The notes below the pieces were generated by a model that was not told the origin of the DNA, searched no databases, and saw only the letters and a program-made list of their open reading frames with translations. From NCBI GenBank assembly GCA_050952225.1, contig JBMNKL010000002.1:62001-126000 (forward strand): 64,000 nt of DNA. The letters run 5' to 3'. Made by a program: the position numbers and the translations under genes. Position 1 is the stretch's first letter. Every line of letters begins with the position of its first letter. Shown in pieces: positions 30,901 to 40,300 of the stretch. This DNA comes from JBMNKL01 sp050952225 (GTDB lineage Bacteria; Bacillota; Clostridia; Acetivibrionales; DTU013).

Positions 30901-33900
30901 AGTAGCGTTCCTTTCCAAAGGGGTAAGTGGGCATCGGAATCCTACGGCAACCATGCCCTTCATACAAAAGCGCCCAATCCATTTCATACCCCTTTGTATA
31001 CAAATCGGCCAGCACAAGCAATTTTGCTTTGAATTCTTCCGCCGCCGGCGATTTGAAAGCGTTTAACTCCGCAATTATTCTTTTCCCCAGCTCTTGCAGC
31101 GATTTTTCCGGTTTTTCGCAAGCCTTCCCGTTGTCAGCCCTATAACAATCCTTTGCGACATCGCCCGACCGTATTAATTTCAACTTCTGAACCAGTTCGT
31201 CCGCACTTTCTGCAACAATGGCAAGCCGTATTGAAAAATGGCTTCTTCCGTTCAGCAACGTATAGCTTATATCTTCAACGGGATAAGCTGTTCCCCTTCT
31301 TTCAAGCCAGGCCACCAGGTCGTCGATTTTCTGCTCCATTGCTTTATCTGTATCGGCTGATACTGCAAAAAGGCAGCACGGCACCGGCTGTAAATTCCTT
31401 TTAACCTCCGGGGCCTCCTCAACAACCATATGGCAGTTGGTCCCGCTGTGGCCGAAAGAACTGACTGCCGCCCTCCTTGGACGATTCCCCTCCCGTTTCC
31501 ATTCCTGAAGTCTTGTACTTATAAAAAACGGGCTGTCGTCCAGTTCGATCTGCCTGTTTATTTGCCCAAAGTGCAGGTTAGGAGCTATAAAGCCGTTTTT
31601 TAGCTGCAACAGTATCTTTATTAGCCCGGCTGCGCCTGCCGCAGGCCCTGTATGGCCTATATTGGTCTTTACCGAGCCTATTGAACAAAAGTGTTTTTTA
31701 TTAGTAAACCTTCTGAAGGCATTGGCAAGCGCGTCAAATTCAATGGGATCCCCCAGCTTCGTTCCTGTTCCGTGCGCCTCTATATAACCTATGCTTTCGG
31801 GAGAAATCCCGCATTTTTTATACACTTCATATTCCAACTCACACTGCGAAAGCATGTTGGGCGCCGTAATCCCGTTTGACTTGCCATCCTGGTTGATGCC
31901 GGACCCTATAATGACGCCGTATATGTTGTCGCCATCCCTGAGTGCCGCATAAAGCGGCTTGAGAAGCACCACCCCTACGCCTTCAGCAGGCACGAAGCCG
32001 TTGGCGCTGTCATCGAAAGCCTTGCATCTGCCATCAGGAGAGAGCATCCCCATGCTGCTGAGGATGACATACTCTTCAGGCTTGACTATAACATGCACGC
32101 CTCCGGCAATGGCCATGTCGCAGGTTCCGTTACGTATGCTGTCGCAGGCAAGGTGAATAGCCACAAGAGATGATGAGCACGCCGTATCCACGGTAACACT
32201 CGGCCCTTTCAGGTCCATGAAATAAGAAATGCGGGATGCCAAAACGGAATTTGAGTTGCCAAGGAACAGATGGGAGTTGTATTCTTCAGGCTTGCCAATC
32301 TTGCCCTTCAAGTATTCTGAATCCCCTTCGCATCCCACAAAAACTCCGCATTTTTTGCCTTCAAGCTGCTGCTTCGAATAACCCGCATCCTCAATAGCCC
32401 TCCATGCTTCCTGCAAAAACAGCCTATGTCTCGGTTCCATTAATTCAGCCTGTTTTGGAGAAATATTAAAGAACAGCGGCTCAAATTTGTCTACATCGGC
32501 TATAAAACCGCCATACCTGCAATTATACCTGCCCTCGGTATCAGGCCGGGGGTCATAGTACAAATCAGGGTCCCATCTTTCTTCCGGAATTTCAGTTATG
32601 CAGTCCTTGCCAGCGGCAATATTTTCCCAGTATTCATCAATGTTTCGTGCTCCGGGAAATCTGCACGACATACCAATGACCGCTATATCTCCCGCAATAT
32701 TCTCCGGCTTTACAGAAGCGTCCTCCCCTTGCTGCGCGTCACCTTCGTCCGGTACAATACCGTACGCATTCTCCGGGCTCTTTTGGAAAAGGTTATCTGA
32801 AAGCGCCTGTACAATCGTATCACCATGCTTTTCAACAATATATCCGGTTAATTTTCTTATTGTGCTGTAATTGAAAAGGTCCTGGTTTTTAAGCCGGATA
32901 TTCAGCCTGAGATTAATACTGCTAATGATCTGTCCCACTAAAATGGAGTCCACGCCGTAGTCCCAAAAAGATATATCCGTGTTGAATTTATCTTTTTTGA
33001 GTCTGAGCATGCCGGTTATAATCTCTGTCAGTTCATCTTCCACGAACTGCTCTATGTCAGAGCCAGCTTCATCCTTCGATATTTCCGGCACCGGCGAACC
33101 ATCTTCTTCAACAGTCCGGCCTGCATCCCTGCGCAGTTCTTCCGTAAGAAGCTTGGAAGAACTTATTTTGACCTTTATTGCGCCATCGCTTTCCGCGATA
33201 ATTACGCTTTGGTCAAAGCTAACTTCACTGTCCTGCCGCTCTCCCAAAAACATAATGTTTTTAAAGCCTTCCATGCCAAGCAGTTTCCTCCAGCTTTCCC
33301 TGGACAGAAGCGGCGAGCCTTTGATGCGGATTTCCTTATCCTCGAACAGCCACCATCCTTCCAGCAACCCGAAAGTAAGCGTCGAAAACTCAAGTGCATC
33401 GGTCAGTTCGTTTAGAATCAGCCACCCGTTCTTTTTAAGCAGTTTTTTGACGTTTTGGACTGTATTATCCATCCTCCTGGTAGCATGCAGCACATTTGCG
33501 GCAATTGCCATGTCGAAGCTGCCCGCATTGACGTCCTGATCCTCTATATCCTTCTCGATGTCCAGCACCTTGAAATCCATGAAGGGGTATTCCGACCCGT
33601 AGGTATTTTCGCCATATAGCACGAACGCAGGCGAAATATCGGTATAAACATACTGAATGTATTCGCCGTATGCTTTTGCCATGTCCACTGTAAGCGCGCT
33701 TGTTCCGCCTGTACCGGCACCGATTTCAATAATTTTAATCTTTTCATTTTTCCCCATCCGGGGTATTCTGTTTTCTATGTACAGCTTGACACTCCCGGCT
33801 ACAAGCCTGTTAAACCGGTCGGAATAGACATTCCCTTTATAGACGGGCTCAACAAGGGACATGGAAGAATTGGGGAATATTACGTCGGTAGCAGATATCC

Positions 33901-34288
33901 TCCCCTTTAGAATATCCGGGTATCTTTCCATGCATGCGCGCAACAGGTCCACATAGGCGCCAATCTGTTCAAATCTCCCTGCTATCCTGTGCCTTTCGCC
34001 GGCAAGTCCGGCAAGTTCCCTCAATAGCTCTGCATTATCCAATTCCGGCGTTGCCGACACCATACCCCCGCATAAATTTATAAACCCCGCTTTTTGCAAA
34101 ATCTCCAGCAGTGCCTCATTTAGCCGGTAATAGTCTGGTATGATTCCAAGATGTTTTACAAGCTCGTCCGCTTTATACTTTTCGCTGTTATGCCGGAATA
34201 CCCCCATTTCCTGGTAGGCTTTAAGAAGCATAAGCCTTCCGTACCGCTCCAGAACTTGAAAAGCTGAAAGCTGATTGTCACTTTTCAT
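24929..34288 (-). CDS. Trans-AT polyketide synthase PKS-B (MT-ACP-KS-KR-ACP-KS-[MT]-DH)
   Basis: 3119 residues. Order: C-methyltransferase 1-380 with IGAGTGGTS near 191; ACP with YGVDSIL near 446; KS4 534-950; post-KS linker; KR with TGGAGGLG near 1388 and DYTYANS near 1535; ACP YGFDSIV near 1683; KS5 1779-2224; a second full methyltransferase about 2275-2675 (SAM motif near 2488) embedded inside the post-KS linker, which resumes at ITYTMQTGREAM near 2679; DH from 2813 with intact HVIGGKKIFP near 2845 and HPSLMDG near 3009. The protein stops in the first strand of a KR structural domain that continues as PKS-C. The leading MT-ACP completes the KS3-KR module of PKS-A. Start ATG 34288 has an AAGGGGA site, 61 bases after PKS-A. 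Predicted units: methylated beta-hydroxy (with PKS-A), beta-hydroxy, then a methylated alkene. Confidence 0.95.
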   Translation of the reverse strand: MKSDNQLSAFQVLERYGRLMLLKAYQEMGVFRHNSEKYKADELVKHLGIIPDYYRLNEALLEILQKAGFINLCGGMVSATPELDNAELLRELAGLAGERHRIAGRFEQIGAYVDLLRACMERYPDILKGRISATDVIFPNSSMSLVEPVYKGNVYSDRFNRLVAGSVKLYIENRIPRMGKNEKIKIIEIGAGTGGTSALTVDMAKAYGEYIQYVYTDISPAFVLYGENTYGSEYPFMDFKVLDIEKDIEDQDVNAGSFDMAIAANVLHATRRMDNTVQNVKKLLKKNGWLILNELTDALEFSTLTFGLLEGWWLFEDKEIRIKGSPLLSRESWRKLLGMEGFKNIMFLGERQDSEVSFDQSVIIAESDGAIKVKISSSKLLTEELRRDAGRTVEEDGSPVPEISKDEAGSDIEQFVEDELTEIITGMLRLKKDKFNTDISFWDYGVDSILVGQIISSINLRLNIRLKNQDLFNYSTIRKLTGYIVEKHGDTIVQALSDNLFQKSPENAYGIVPDEGDAQQGEDASVKPENIAGDIAVIGMSCRFPGARNIDEYWENIAAGKDCITEIPEERWDPDLYYDPRPDTEGRYNCRYGGFIADVDKFEPLFFNISPKQAELMEPRHRLFLQEAWRAIEDAGYSKQQLEGKKCGVFVGCEGDSEYLKGKIGKPEEYNSHLFLGNSNSVLASRISYFMDLKGPSVTVDTACSSSLVAIHLACDSIRNGTCDMAIAGGVHVIVKPEEYVILSSMGMLSPDGRCKAFDDSANGFVPAEGVGVVLLKPLYAALRDGDNIYGVIIGSGINQDGKSNGITAPNMLSQCELEYEVYKKCGISPESIGYIEAHGTGTKLGDPIEFDALANAFRRFTNKKHFCSIGSVKTNIGHTGPAAGAAGLIKILLQLKNGFIAPNLHFGQINRQIELDDSPFFISTRLQEWKREGNRPRRAAVSSFGHSGTNCHMVVEEAPEVKRNLQPVPCCLFAVSADTDKAMEQKIDDLVAWLERRGTAYPVEDISYTLLNGRSHFSIRLAIVAESADELVQKLKLIRSGDVAKDCYRADNGKACEKPEKSLQELGKRIIAELNAFKSPAAEEFKAKLLVLADLYTKGYEMDWALLYEGHGCRRIPMPTYPFGKERYWLLGKENPTAAQMLDKCIIYGSTWEISGDRAAAGADALPGSLLIFDRNDGLTDVIKDKLRQRGIPDDRIYLVRAGECFQKPGRRVFEINPGSPGDYSRLIEELKTESFIPEAIVHLWSEIGLGFGADNLEKQLEKSIYSVFCLSRYLMEKHLCDTAKLIYVYPGGKNKVFPHYAAVAAFAKTVRLENPKLICKTVEIGSSLSKEAEAEAVFRELGNGLFSDVQVCYEEGCRLVRKYRTIDISIENTESTRLRKDGVYLVTGGAGGLGFIFAEYLAKKSGGKIVLAGRSGMSDEISAKLDRIRGLGAEAIYLQSDISVKEEAERLVEQIRDRFGGINGVIHSAGIYRNGFVIRKTADDMKDVLAPKVFGTVNLDEATKDDELDFFAMFSSISALSGKVGQSDYTYANSFLDFFAQMRESLRREHKRRGRTISINWPYWAGGGMHISPEERQEIFEQFGIEPMPAKAGLRCWETAFSSEMPQYIVFYGNSKEKIDWLLNNRFEREPEKPENKREFVDHSLLWDNTEALVKSVLADETGIPANEIDPDITFDRYGFDSIVINHFNSKMSSKIRNIPKTILYECNTLRELTEYLVKNHRAELTELFALNGGNYAETAVEHPAKEMAVQKGNEIRCTVQDNEKLISSIAQAGAGKEDIAVIGVSGRYPGARDLDEFWENLCAGKDCVREIPIERWDYRSFYDPDPAKASEGKIYCKWGSFLEDIDKFDPMFFNISPREAETMDPQERLFLETVWAALEDAGYTRNEIRELVSSEKRTDIGVFVGVTSNSYQLLGQNEWRKGNMVIPAAMHWSIANRVSYILNLYGPSFPVDTACSSSLTALHLACESLRKNECSMAIAGGVNLQVHFASRYLYLCQLGMLSKGGKCRSFGKGGDGFVPGEGVGAVILKPLSYALRDRDQIYAVIKGTAVNHGGRTNGYTVPNPNAQADLIRQALKNAGVDARTIGYIEAHGTGTSLGDPIEIAGITKAYREYTDDRQYCAIGSIKSNIGHLESAAGIAGLTKIILQLKHKKLVPSLHAERLNPNINFEESPVYVQKELTEWRQIITNEGGRSVPCPRRAAISGFGAGGANAHIILEEYTGTMQETGTSGSRPCLAVLSARNRERLVEYAKKIIDFLEACENPDRHADNGNPSISEYVTAEVRAISDKMLSAGRSLAKDIDEMQRVLEVMERYGRCLLASVLVRKGIITEKGSVSKEALKGRLKIVPEYERLFEALLEILANAGFVKYDRSTATLISSADIEKTGEEIKLLSMEKRSLEDKLPGIAAMFRLLDVCLENCLDVISGQKGYADVMFPGGSMSLVEGIYKGNCVTDHFNSLAAQAVKSYIRQRIERDQSAKIRIVEIGAGTGGTSAFVLEEIKRYSANISYVYTDISLGFTQHGKRTFSGRYPFVEFKKLDIESDPAKQGFEQEAFDLALASNVIHATKNINETLGNIRKLLKPRGMLVLNEVTKVQEYGTLTYGLTNGWWAFEDTGHRLKNSPLLSAEKWSELLYCNKFEKAEVIRLPVELGGRLEYSLILGEKRGYTNGGNCIDDITYTMQTGREAMRERLAVLASGCEELKNKLKGYISGESGIEGLYTGRSADKRTARNAAGKELNIAELIAGRELDKIAQLWVAGEEINWKLLYRDHVPRRVSIPTYPFARDRYWLPQAEDPAGKEIYKAVGRLHPLIDKNTSDLEEQRYTLSVTGKEFYLSDHVIGGKKIFPGAAYIEMAFAAGKLACRQKVSKLSNIVWTSPIAVDEAPDARARDINISLNPAGKDVEFAVWTENEDGERTVHAYGKLSFAADNRQVYEPERVDIESVKNRCKNHMSSKDCYRNFLGGGFRYGPSFRPVTELYYDEEKSLARLELPLCLKQEFSEFILHPSLMDGAFQAVLGLAIDEELAYVPFCMGEVEVIKPFGRICYALAARSRDRQDAGVKKFDIDILDEKGEILVRIKDFSMRALRQFNNLENAAANDCAKLMFCHNVWEDRELKTR

Positions 34289-34349
34289 AGCAATCCCCTT
34301 ATCACAAAATACATTTATGCAATGCCGGTAAACTAACTCTGCAGATAAG

Positions 34350-37300
34350 CTAAAGTTCTTTCAGTTGTTCGGACAACCCCTCCGCCAGTGACGGCGCACT
34401 TTCCGCAAGAAACTCCACCTTGTGGTTCAAATCTACTTCGAAGTATTTAAGTATTTGCTCCTGCACCTTCATAGCAAACACTTGGGTAACGGGATTTCCC
34501 ATTACTCTTGCCACTGCCTCCATGCCTATTTCAGGCGATATCAGCTCGATTCCTCTGCTCTCCAGCCCGTCAAGGTAAGCAGTATTGCTTTTAAGCCCGC
34601 TTTCATTCAGCTTCTTTAACTGCCCGCTGCTTGCCTCCCAAAAGCCCCAATTTATAACCTTTACCGGGTAAAGGTTTTTTTGCTGCTGGTATAAAGCATA
34701 GCAGTCCGCGAAAGTGCATCCTGCCACATATGCGCTGTGCCCTAACAGTGCGGTAAACGAATCCCCTGACGAGAAATAGATATAGAAGTCAAGAGGCTCT
34801 CCCCTAACAGCCTTTTCAAGGGCTACCGTGGCTTCCACCTTAGGGCGCAGTACCGACCTGAACGTATCCTCATCCATGTTGGCTATTGTCTCAGTTCTGA
34901 AAATTATTGCCGAATGAACAACTCCGTTAATATGCCCATATTTCGCTTTCGCCTTATTGACAACATTCTCCATCTCCCGGGCATTATCCCCGTCGGCCTG
35001 GCAGTAAACAGCCTTTCCTCCCAGCTTCTCTATCCGGTCAATCAAGTCGTTTATTTCTTTATTGGGCCGGCTGCGGCCTACTAGAATCAGCCGCGCCCCT
35101 GCATTCCTTGCAAGGTATAATGCCATTTCGGACCCTATCCTCCCGGCGCCTCCAAGGATAAGATATACGCCCTTTTCCCTGAGGCAGCTTTGGGAAACTT
35201 TTTGCAACGCAACAGGTTTTATAACCCGCATGTATACCGAGCCGTCCCTGATTCCTAGCTCCTCCCCCTTTTTATGGCCGGGTTCCGTGACAACGGGAAG
35301 AATAATTTTATTCATTTTATCTTCGGAATCATAGCCCTCAAATTCTTTTAAGCATATATCCATGCAGGTGACATCCCATTGTACATATTCCTTCGCTCCC
35401 ACCTTGATAAGGCCTATAAGGCCGCCTGCATAAGGAATGATCGTATCCTCCGGCTTTATTTTGTAAATATTATTGGTAATAACCTTGAATGCAATATGCT
35501 TATCCGCCCAGCCCTCCATGTTTAAGGCTCTGATCAGCCTGTAACACGAAATTACGCCCTTTTCCTGTATTTCTTCCAGCATCTCCATCTCATTCTCTTC
35601 AGCAAGACTGTCGTCAAACAAGCCAAGAAAGTATACCGTATCAATCGTTTCAAAAGATTTTATTCTTTCATGAATCGCCCGCGGGTCGGCGGCATTGATT
35701 TCCCACGTGTTGTCCGCAAGACTTCGGGTCTTATTTCCTAATTTTATAATTGACACCCTGCTCCCGTGATGAGCGCTTGCCAGGAGTTTTTCCAATCCCC
35801 TGCTCCCGGGAGTATGGAATATTACCACTGTGCCTTGCTCGTTTTCACGGCGGCTCCTGTTTTCTCCATCCGTTTGTACTGCCGACCCCCGGTAAATCCA
35901 TCCGGGCTGGTAAAAGAACTTGTCCAGGCAGCTTTCAAGCTTGTCTTCCTTAGCTTCTGCATCCTGGCTCATTCTTTCGGTTGCCGTTCCCTGTCCACAA
36001 GGTTTGCAGCAGACAGCCATCGTATCTTTTTCCACGGCGGTCTCCGGAAGCTCATCTCCTTCCACCCAGCATCTGTCCCTTGCAAAGCAGTATACAGGCA
36101 GCGGCACGCGGTAATATCCGCATCCCTTGTACATTGCACGCCAGTCCAGATCAACATTTTTTACATATAAATCAGCCAACATGGCCAGATCGTTCCTGTA
36201 TTCTTCCTCGTTTATGCAATCGCCCCTGAGCACCCTGGACATAACGACTGCCCCGTAGCTTCTCAATTCATCATCGGTATTTACCAGCTCCCCTTCCGCG
36301 CTTATATAGCAGTCCTCCGCGCGGCCTTTTTCAAGCAGGTCCTTCAGTTTACGCCTAAAATCGTTCATATCCCTTGCCAGTAAGGCTAAACGTACAGCGA
36401 AATGGTTTCTGCCTGCATGAAGCGTGTATGCCATGTCTTCTATACGCAGGTCTTCACATCCGGGCCAATTGAGAAACTCCCTGATAATTTGGTTAAGGGA
36501 GTCCCTTGTTTTTGCGGAAAAAGGTATCATGTAGCAAGGGTAACGCTTTGCGCTGTCAGACGTCCTCGCGACGGGCGTTTCCGATACAACTATATGGCAA
36601 TTGGTGCCGCTGAAGCCGAATGAGCTTATTGCCGCCATTCTCGGTTTATTGTTTTCGCCGACCCATTCCTTCAGTTCCGTATTGACATAGAACGGGCTGT
36701 CCTTGAAGTTGATATGCTCATTTTCCATTTTAAAGTTGAGGGAAGGCACGAGTTTTTTGAATTTAAGGCAAAGCAGCACCTTTATAAGGCTGGCTACGCC
36801 TGCCGCCGACAGGGCATGCCCTATAACCGTCTTTACCGACCCCAGGGCGCAGTATCTTTTTTTACTTGTGTATGAACTGAAAGCCTCTATCAGGGCATTT
36901 ACTTCTATGGGATCCCCCAGCTTCGTCCCCGTTCCGTGGGCTTCAATATAGGTAATATCACCGGGGTTTATACCGAACCTGTCATATACCTCTTTTTCCA
37001 GGCTCGCCTGCGCATTTCCGCTCGGGGCGGATATGCCGTTGGTTTTACCATCCTGGTTTATGGCGGAACCTTTAATCACGCCGTAAATATAGTCGTTGTC
37101 CTCAATCGCTTTGGACAGCTTTTTAAGCACCACAACGCCGACTCCTTCACCGGGGACAAAACCATCCGCATCGTTATCAAAGGTCCTGCATTTCCCCGTT
37201 TTTGACAGCATGCCCAATTTGCTTGTGGTTATCAGCAAATCCGGCATGGTTTGTACAAACACCCCGCCGGCCAGCACAATTTCGCTCTCACCGCGTCGAA

Positions 37301-40300
37301 TGCTCTCGCACCCCTGGTGTATGGCAACAAGCGACGAAGAGCATGCCGTATCTATTGCCATACTTGGGCCGTTCAGGTTCAGGAAATAGGAAATGCGGGC
37401 TGCAAGCACCGCCGCGCTTGTCCCAAGCAATGCCCTGCCGTTTAAACTGTTTCCTGTCTGCTTCAGCTTAAATGAGTAATCCCCCTGGGAGACGCCGACA
37501 AAAACGCCGCATTTCATATCTGAAAGTGCATCCGGCGCATAACCCGAATCCTCAATCGCACGCCATGCTTCTTCCAGGAACAGGCGCTGCTGTGGGTCCA
37601 TTATCTCTGCCTCCATCGGGGAAATATTGAAAAACAGGGGATCGAATTTATCCACGTCATCAATAAACCCTCCCCATTTGCAATACGTCTTTCCGGGAGC
37701 ATCCGGATCGGGATCGTAATACTTGCGTATACTCCAGCGGTCTTCAGGAACTTCCATGACGCAATCCACTCCGTTCTGGAGGTTATTCCAGAACTCCCTT
37801 ACATTCCTTGCCTTCGGAAACCTTCCTGAAATTCCTATGACAGCGATATCGGAATCATTTATATCTGCGGCACATTTATTTTTCATTTTCAAGGTTATCC
37901 TGCCCGTATCCTGCCTTCCTTCAAGAACATCCTTTTGCGTCTGACCGGCTTGTATAGCTTCTCTATCCTTGCTCTTCAATTCAATCCTGTATGTTTCTTC
38001 ACTATTGATTCCTTCGGCATTTTTAGGCTTAAGAGCTATTCTCAGGGGCTCCCTGCCTTCCATTTTTACATCAGCCGCATCGTAGCCTGTCTGCCGCCCG
38101 CATCCCATATAATTAATCCCGCGGGTCTCACAATTCAGTGCCTGTTTCTCCAATGACACATCCCTGCAGGCTGCGACCGCTTCATTTCTTCCTGTCGCAT
38201 GCTCTTTAATAAAATACGAAAGCACGGTTATTGTCGGATAGTTGTACAATTCCGTCGCCCTGACATCCAGTCCAAACCTTTGGTTTATACATTTCATCAG
38301 CTCCACACCAAGGATTGAATCCATGCCCATCTCCTGGAGCGGCACATCATCATCCAGTTCATCCGGTTCTATGCACAACACCTTTGCCGCCAGTGCTTTA
38401 ACCGTGCACCTTATATTTTCGTCCGTCTTGCCAGTGATATGTCCCTTATCCGCAGTTCCGGCATCTTTCCGGGGCAGCGGGCTGCTCTTGTCCATTGCGC
38501 TCTTTTGGACATAAACCTGTGCAGTGTTGTCCCGGTTAATGTATTTGCCCAGGCTGGCCAGGTAACCTGCGAGGTTGTTAACCGTTGGATAGTTATAAAG
38601 CTCAGTGGCTTTAATATCCAACCCGTAAACATTGTTCAGTTCCTTAATAAACTGCACGCCCAGGATGGAGTCCATCCCGAGCTCCTGCAGGGGTATGTCA
38701 AAGTCTATTTCCCAGGGATTTACAAAGAGAACATCCGCAGCTTTTTCCCTTACCTTATTCCTGATATCTTCCGGTATATGAACAGCACTTTCACGGGTTA
38801 TTTCAGGCCTTTCACCGCTTTGCTTCCCGGGATGGCAAAGAATCTCCGCATATTTCCCTCCGCCCGGGGCATCTTCATCCATGCTTTCAATCCAGTACCT
38901 CTTTTTTTCGAACGGGTATGCAGGAAGAGAAATACATTTTATGAGCCGGTCCGGGTAAAGCTTCTCCCATTTTATATCCAGTCCATTGACCCAAAGTCTG
39001 GCCAGTTTATTCAGATCTTTGTTGTCCGCAATGCTTTTAACAAACAGTTCTCCCTCGCTGCAGTCCAGGATGGACAAAAGGGTGCCGTTTTCCCTGGCAT
39101 TTCCCCTGTAAAGGTTCTCTATGCCGGTTTCACCTTTGCAATACCTTCCAAGTTTATCTTTCAAATCATTAATACCGTTTATGACTATGGCCAGCCTTTC
39201 TTCCATAGGCTCGCGGCCTACCTGCAGGGTGTAAATAATCCTTTCGGTCAACTGAACAGGCTCTGCACCGCTGCATTGGACTGCAAGTCCGTCCAGATAA
39301 GCGGCCATTTTCCGTACATATTCATTCAGCCTCTCCTCTCCCCTGGCTGAAAGCACAAAAACATACTCTCCGTATGCGTTTGCTGCACAATCGCTCATTA
39401 AGGGCTCATCATACTCTTCAAGAATTACATGCACATTTGTGCCTCCCGCTCCGAAGGAACTGATGCCGGCTCTTCTCGGGCAAGCCTTTCCATCGTCTCC
39501 GGTGCCCGGTGCAGGATGCGTCCAATGGCACAGCTCTTTTTGGACATAAAACGGGGTATTATCCCAATGAATATTAGGATTAAGCTTTTCCGCATGAAGT
39601 GACGGAACAAGCTGCTTGTTTTTCAACTGCAGTATGAGTTTGGTCAGGCCCGCGATTCCGGAAGCAGCTTCAAGATGGCCAATATTTGTTTTTACGGAAC
39701 CAATTGAACAATAATGATTTCGATCCGTATATACTCTGAAAGCTTTTGTCAAACCATTTATTTCAACGGGATCTCCCAGCGATGTACCTGTGCCGTGGGC
39801 TTCAATACAGCTTACGGTCCCCAGGTCAATTTCCGAGTACTCTGCTGCCTTTAGCACCAGTTCAGCCTGTGCATTGGGATTGGGCACCGTATAACCGTTT
39901 GTCTTTCCGCCGTGGTTTATGGCACTGCCTTTGATTACAGCATAGATATTGTCATTATCACGCACAGCGTTCCTGAACGGTTTGAGCAGTATGGCTCCCG
40001 CACCTTCGCCCGGCACGTAGCCGTCGGCTTTCTCACCGAATGTATGGCATCTGCCTGAAGGTGAAAGCATTTTCAACTGGCACCTGAAAACATAATCAGC
40101 CGGATGAAGAAATAAATTCACTCCGCCGGCAACAGCCAGGGAGCACTCGCCTTTTTTCAGGCTTCCACACGCGAGATGCACAGCCGCGAGCGAAGATGAG
40201 CACGCCGTGTCCACGGGCATGCTCGGACCCTTGAAATCAAAAAAGTACGATATTCTGTTTGCGATTGACCACATAAATGCATTCGGGACATGCCTGTTAC

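Noticed and set aside
38439..39350. 303-residue plus-strand open frame
   Set aside because: Antisense to the ACP doublet and post-KS linker of PKS-A; a composition artefact.
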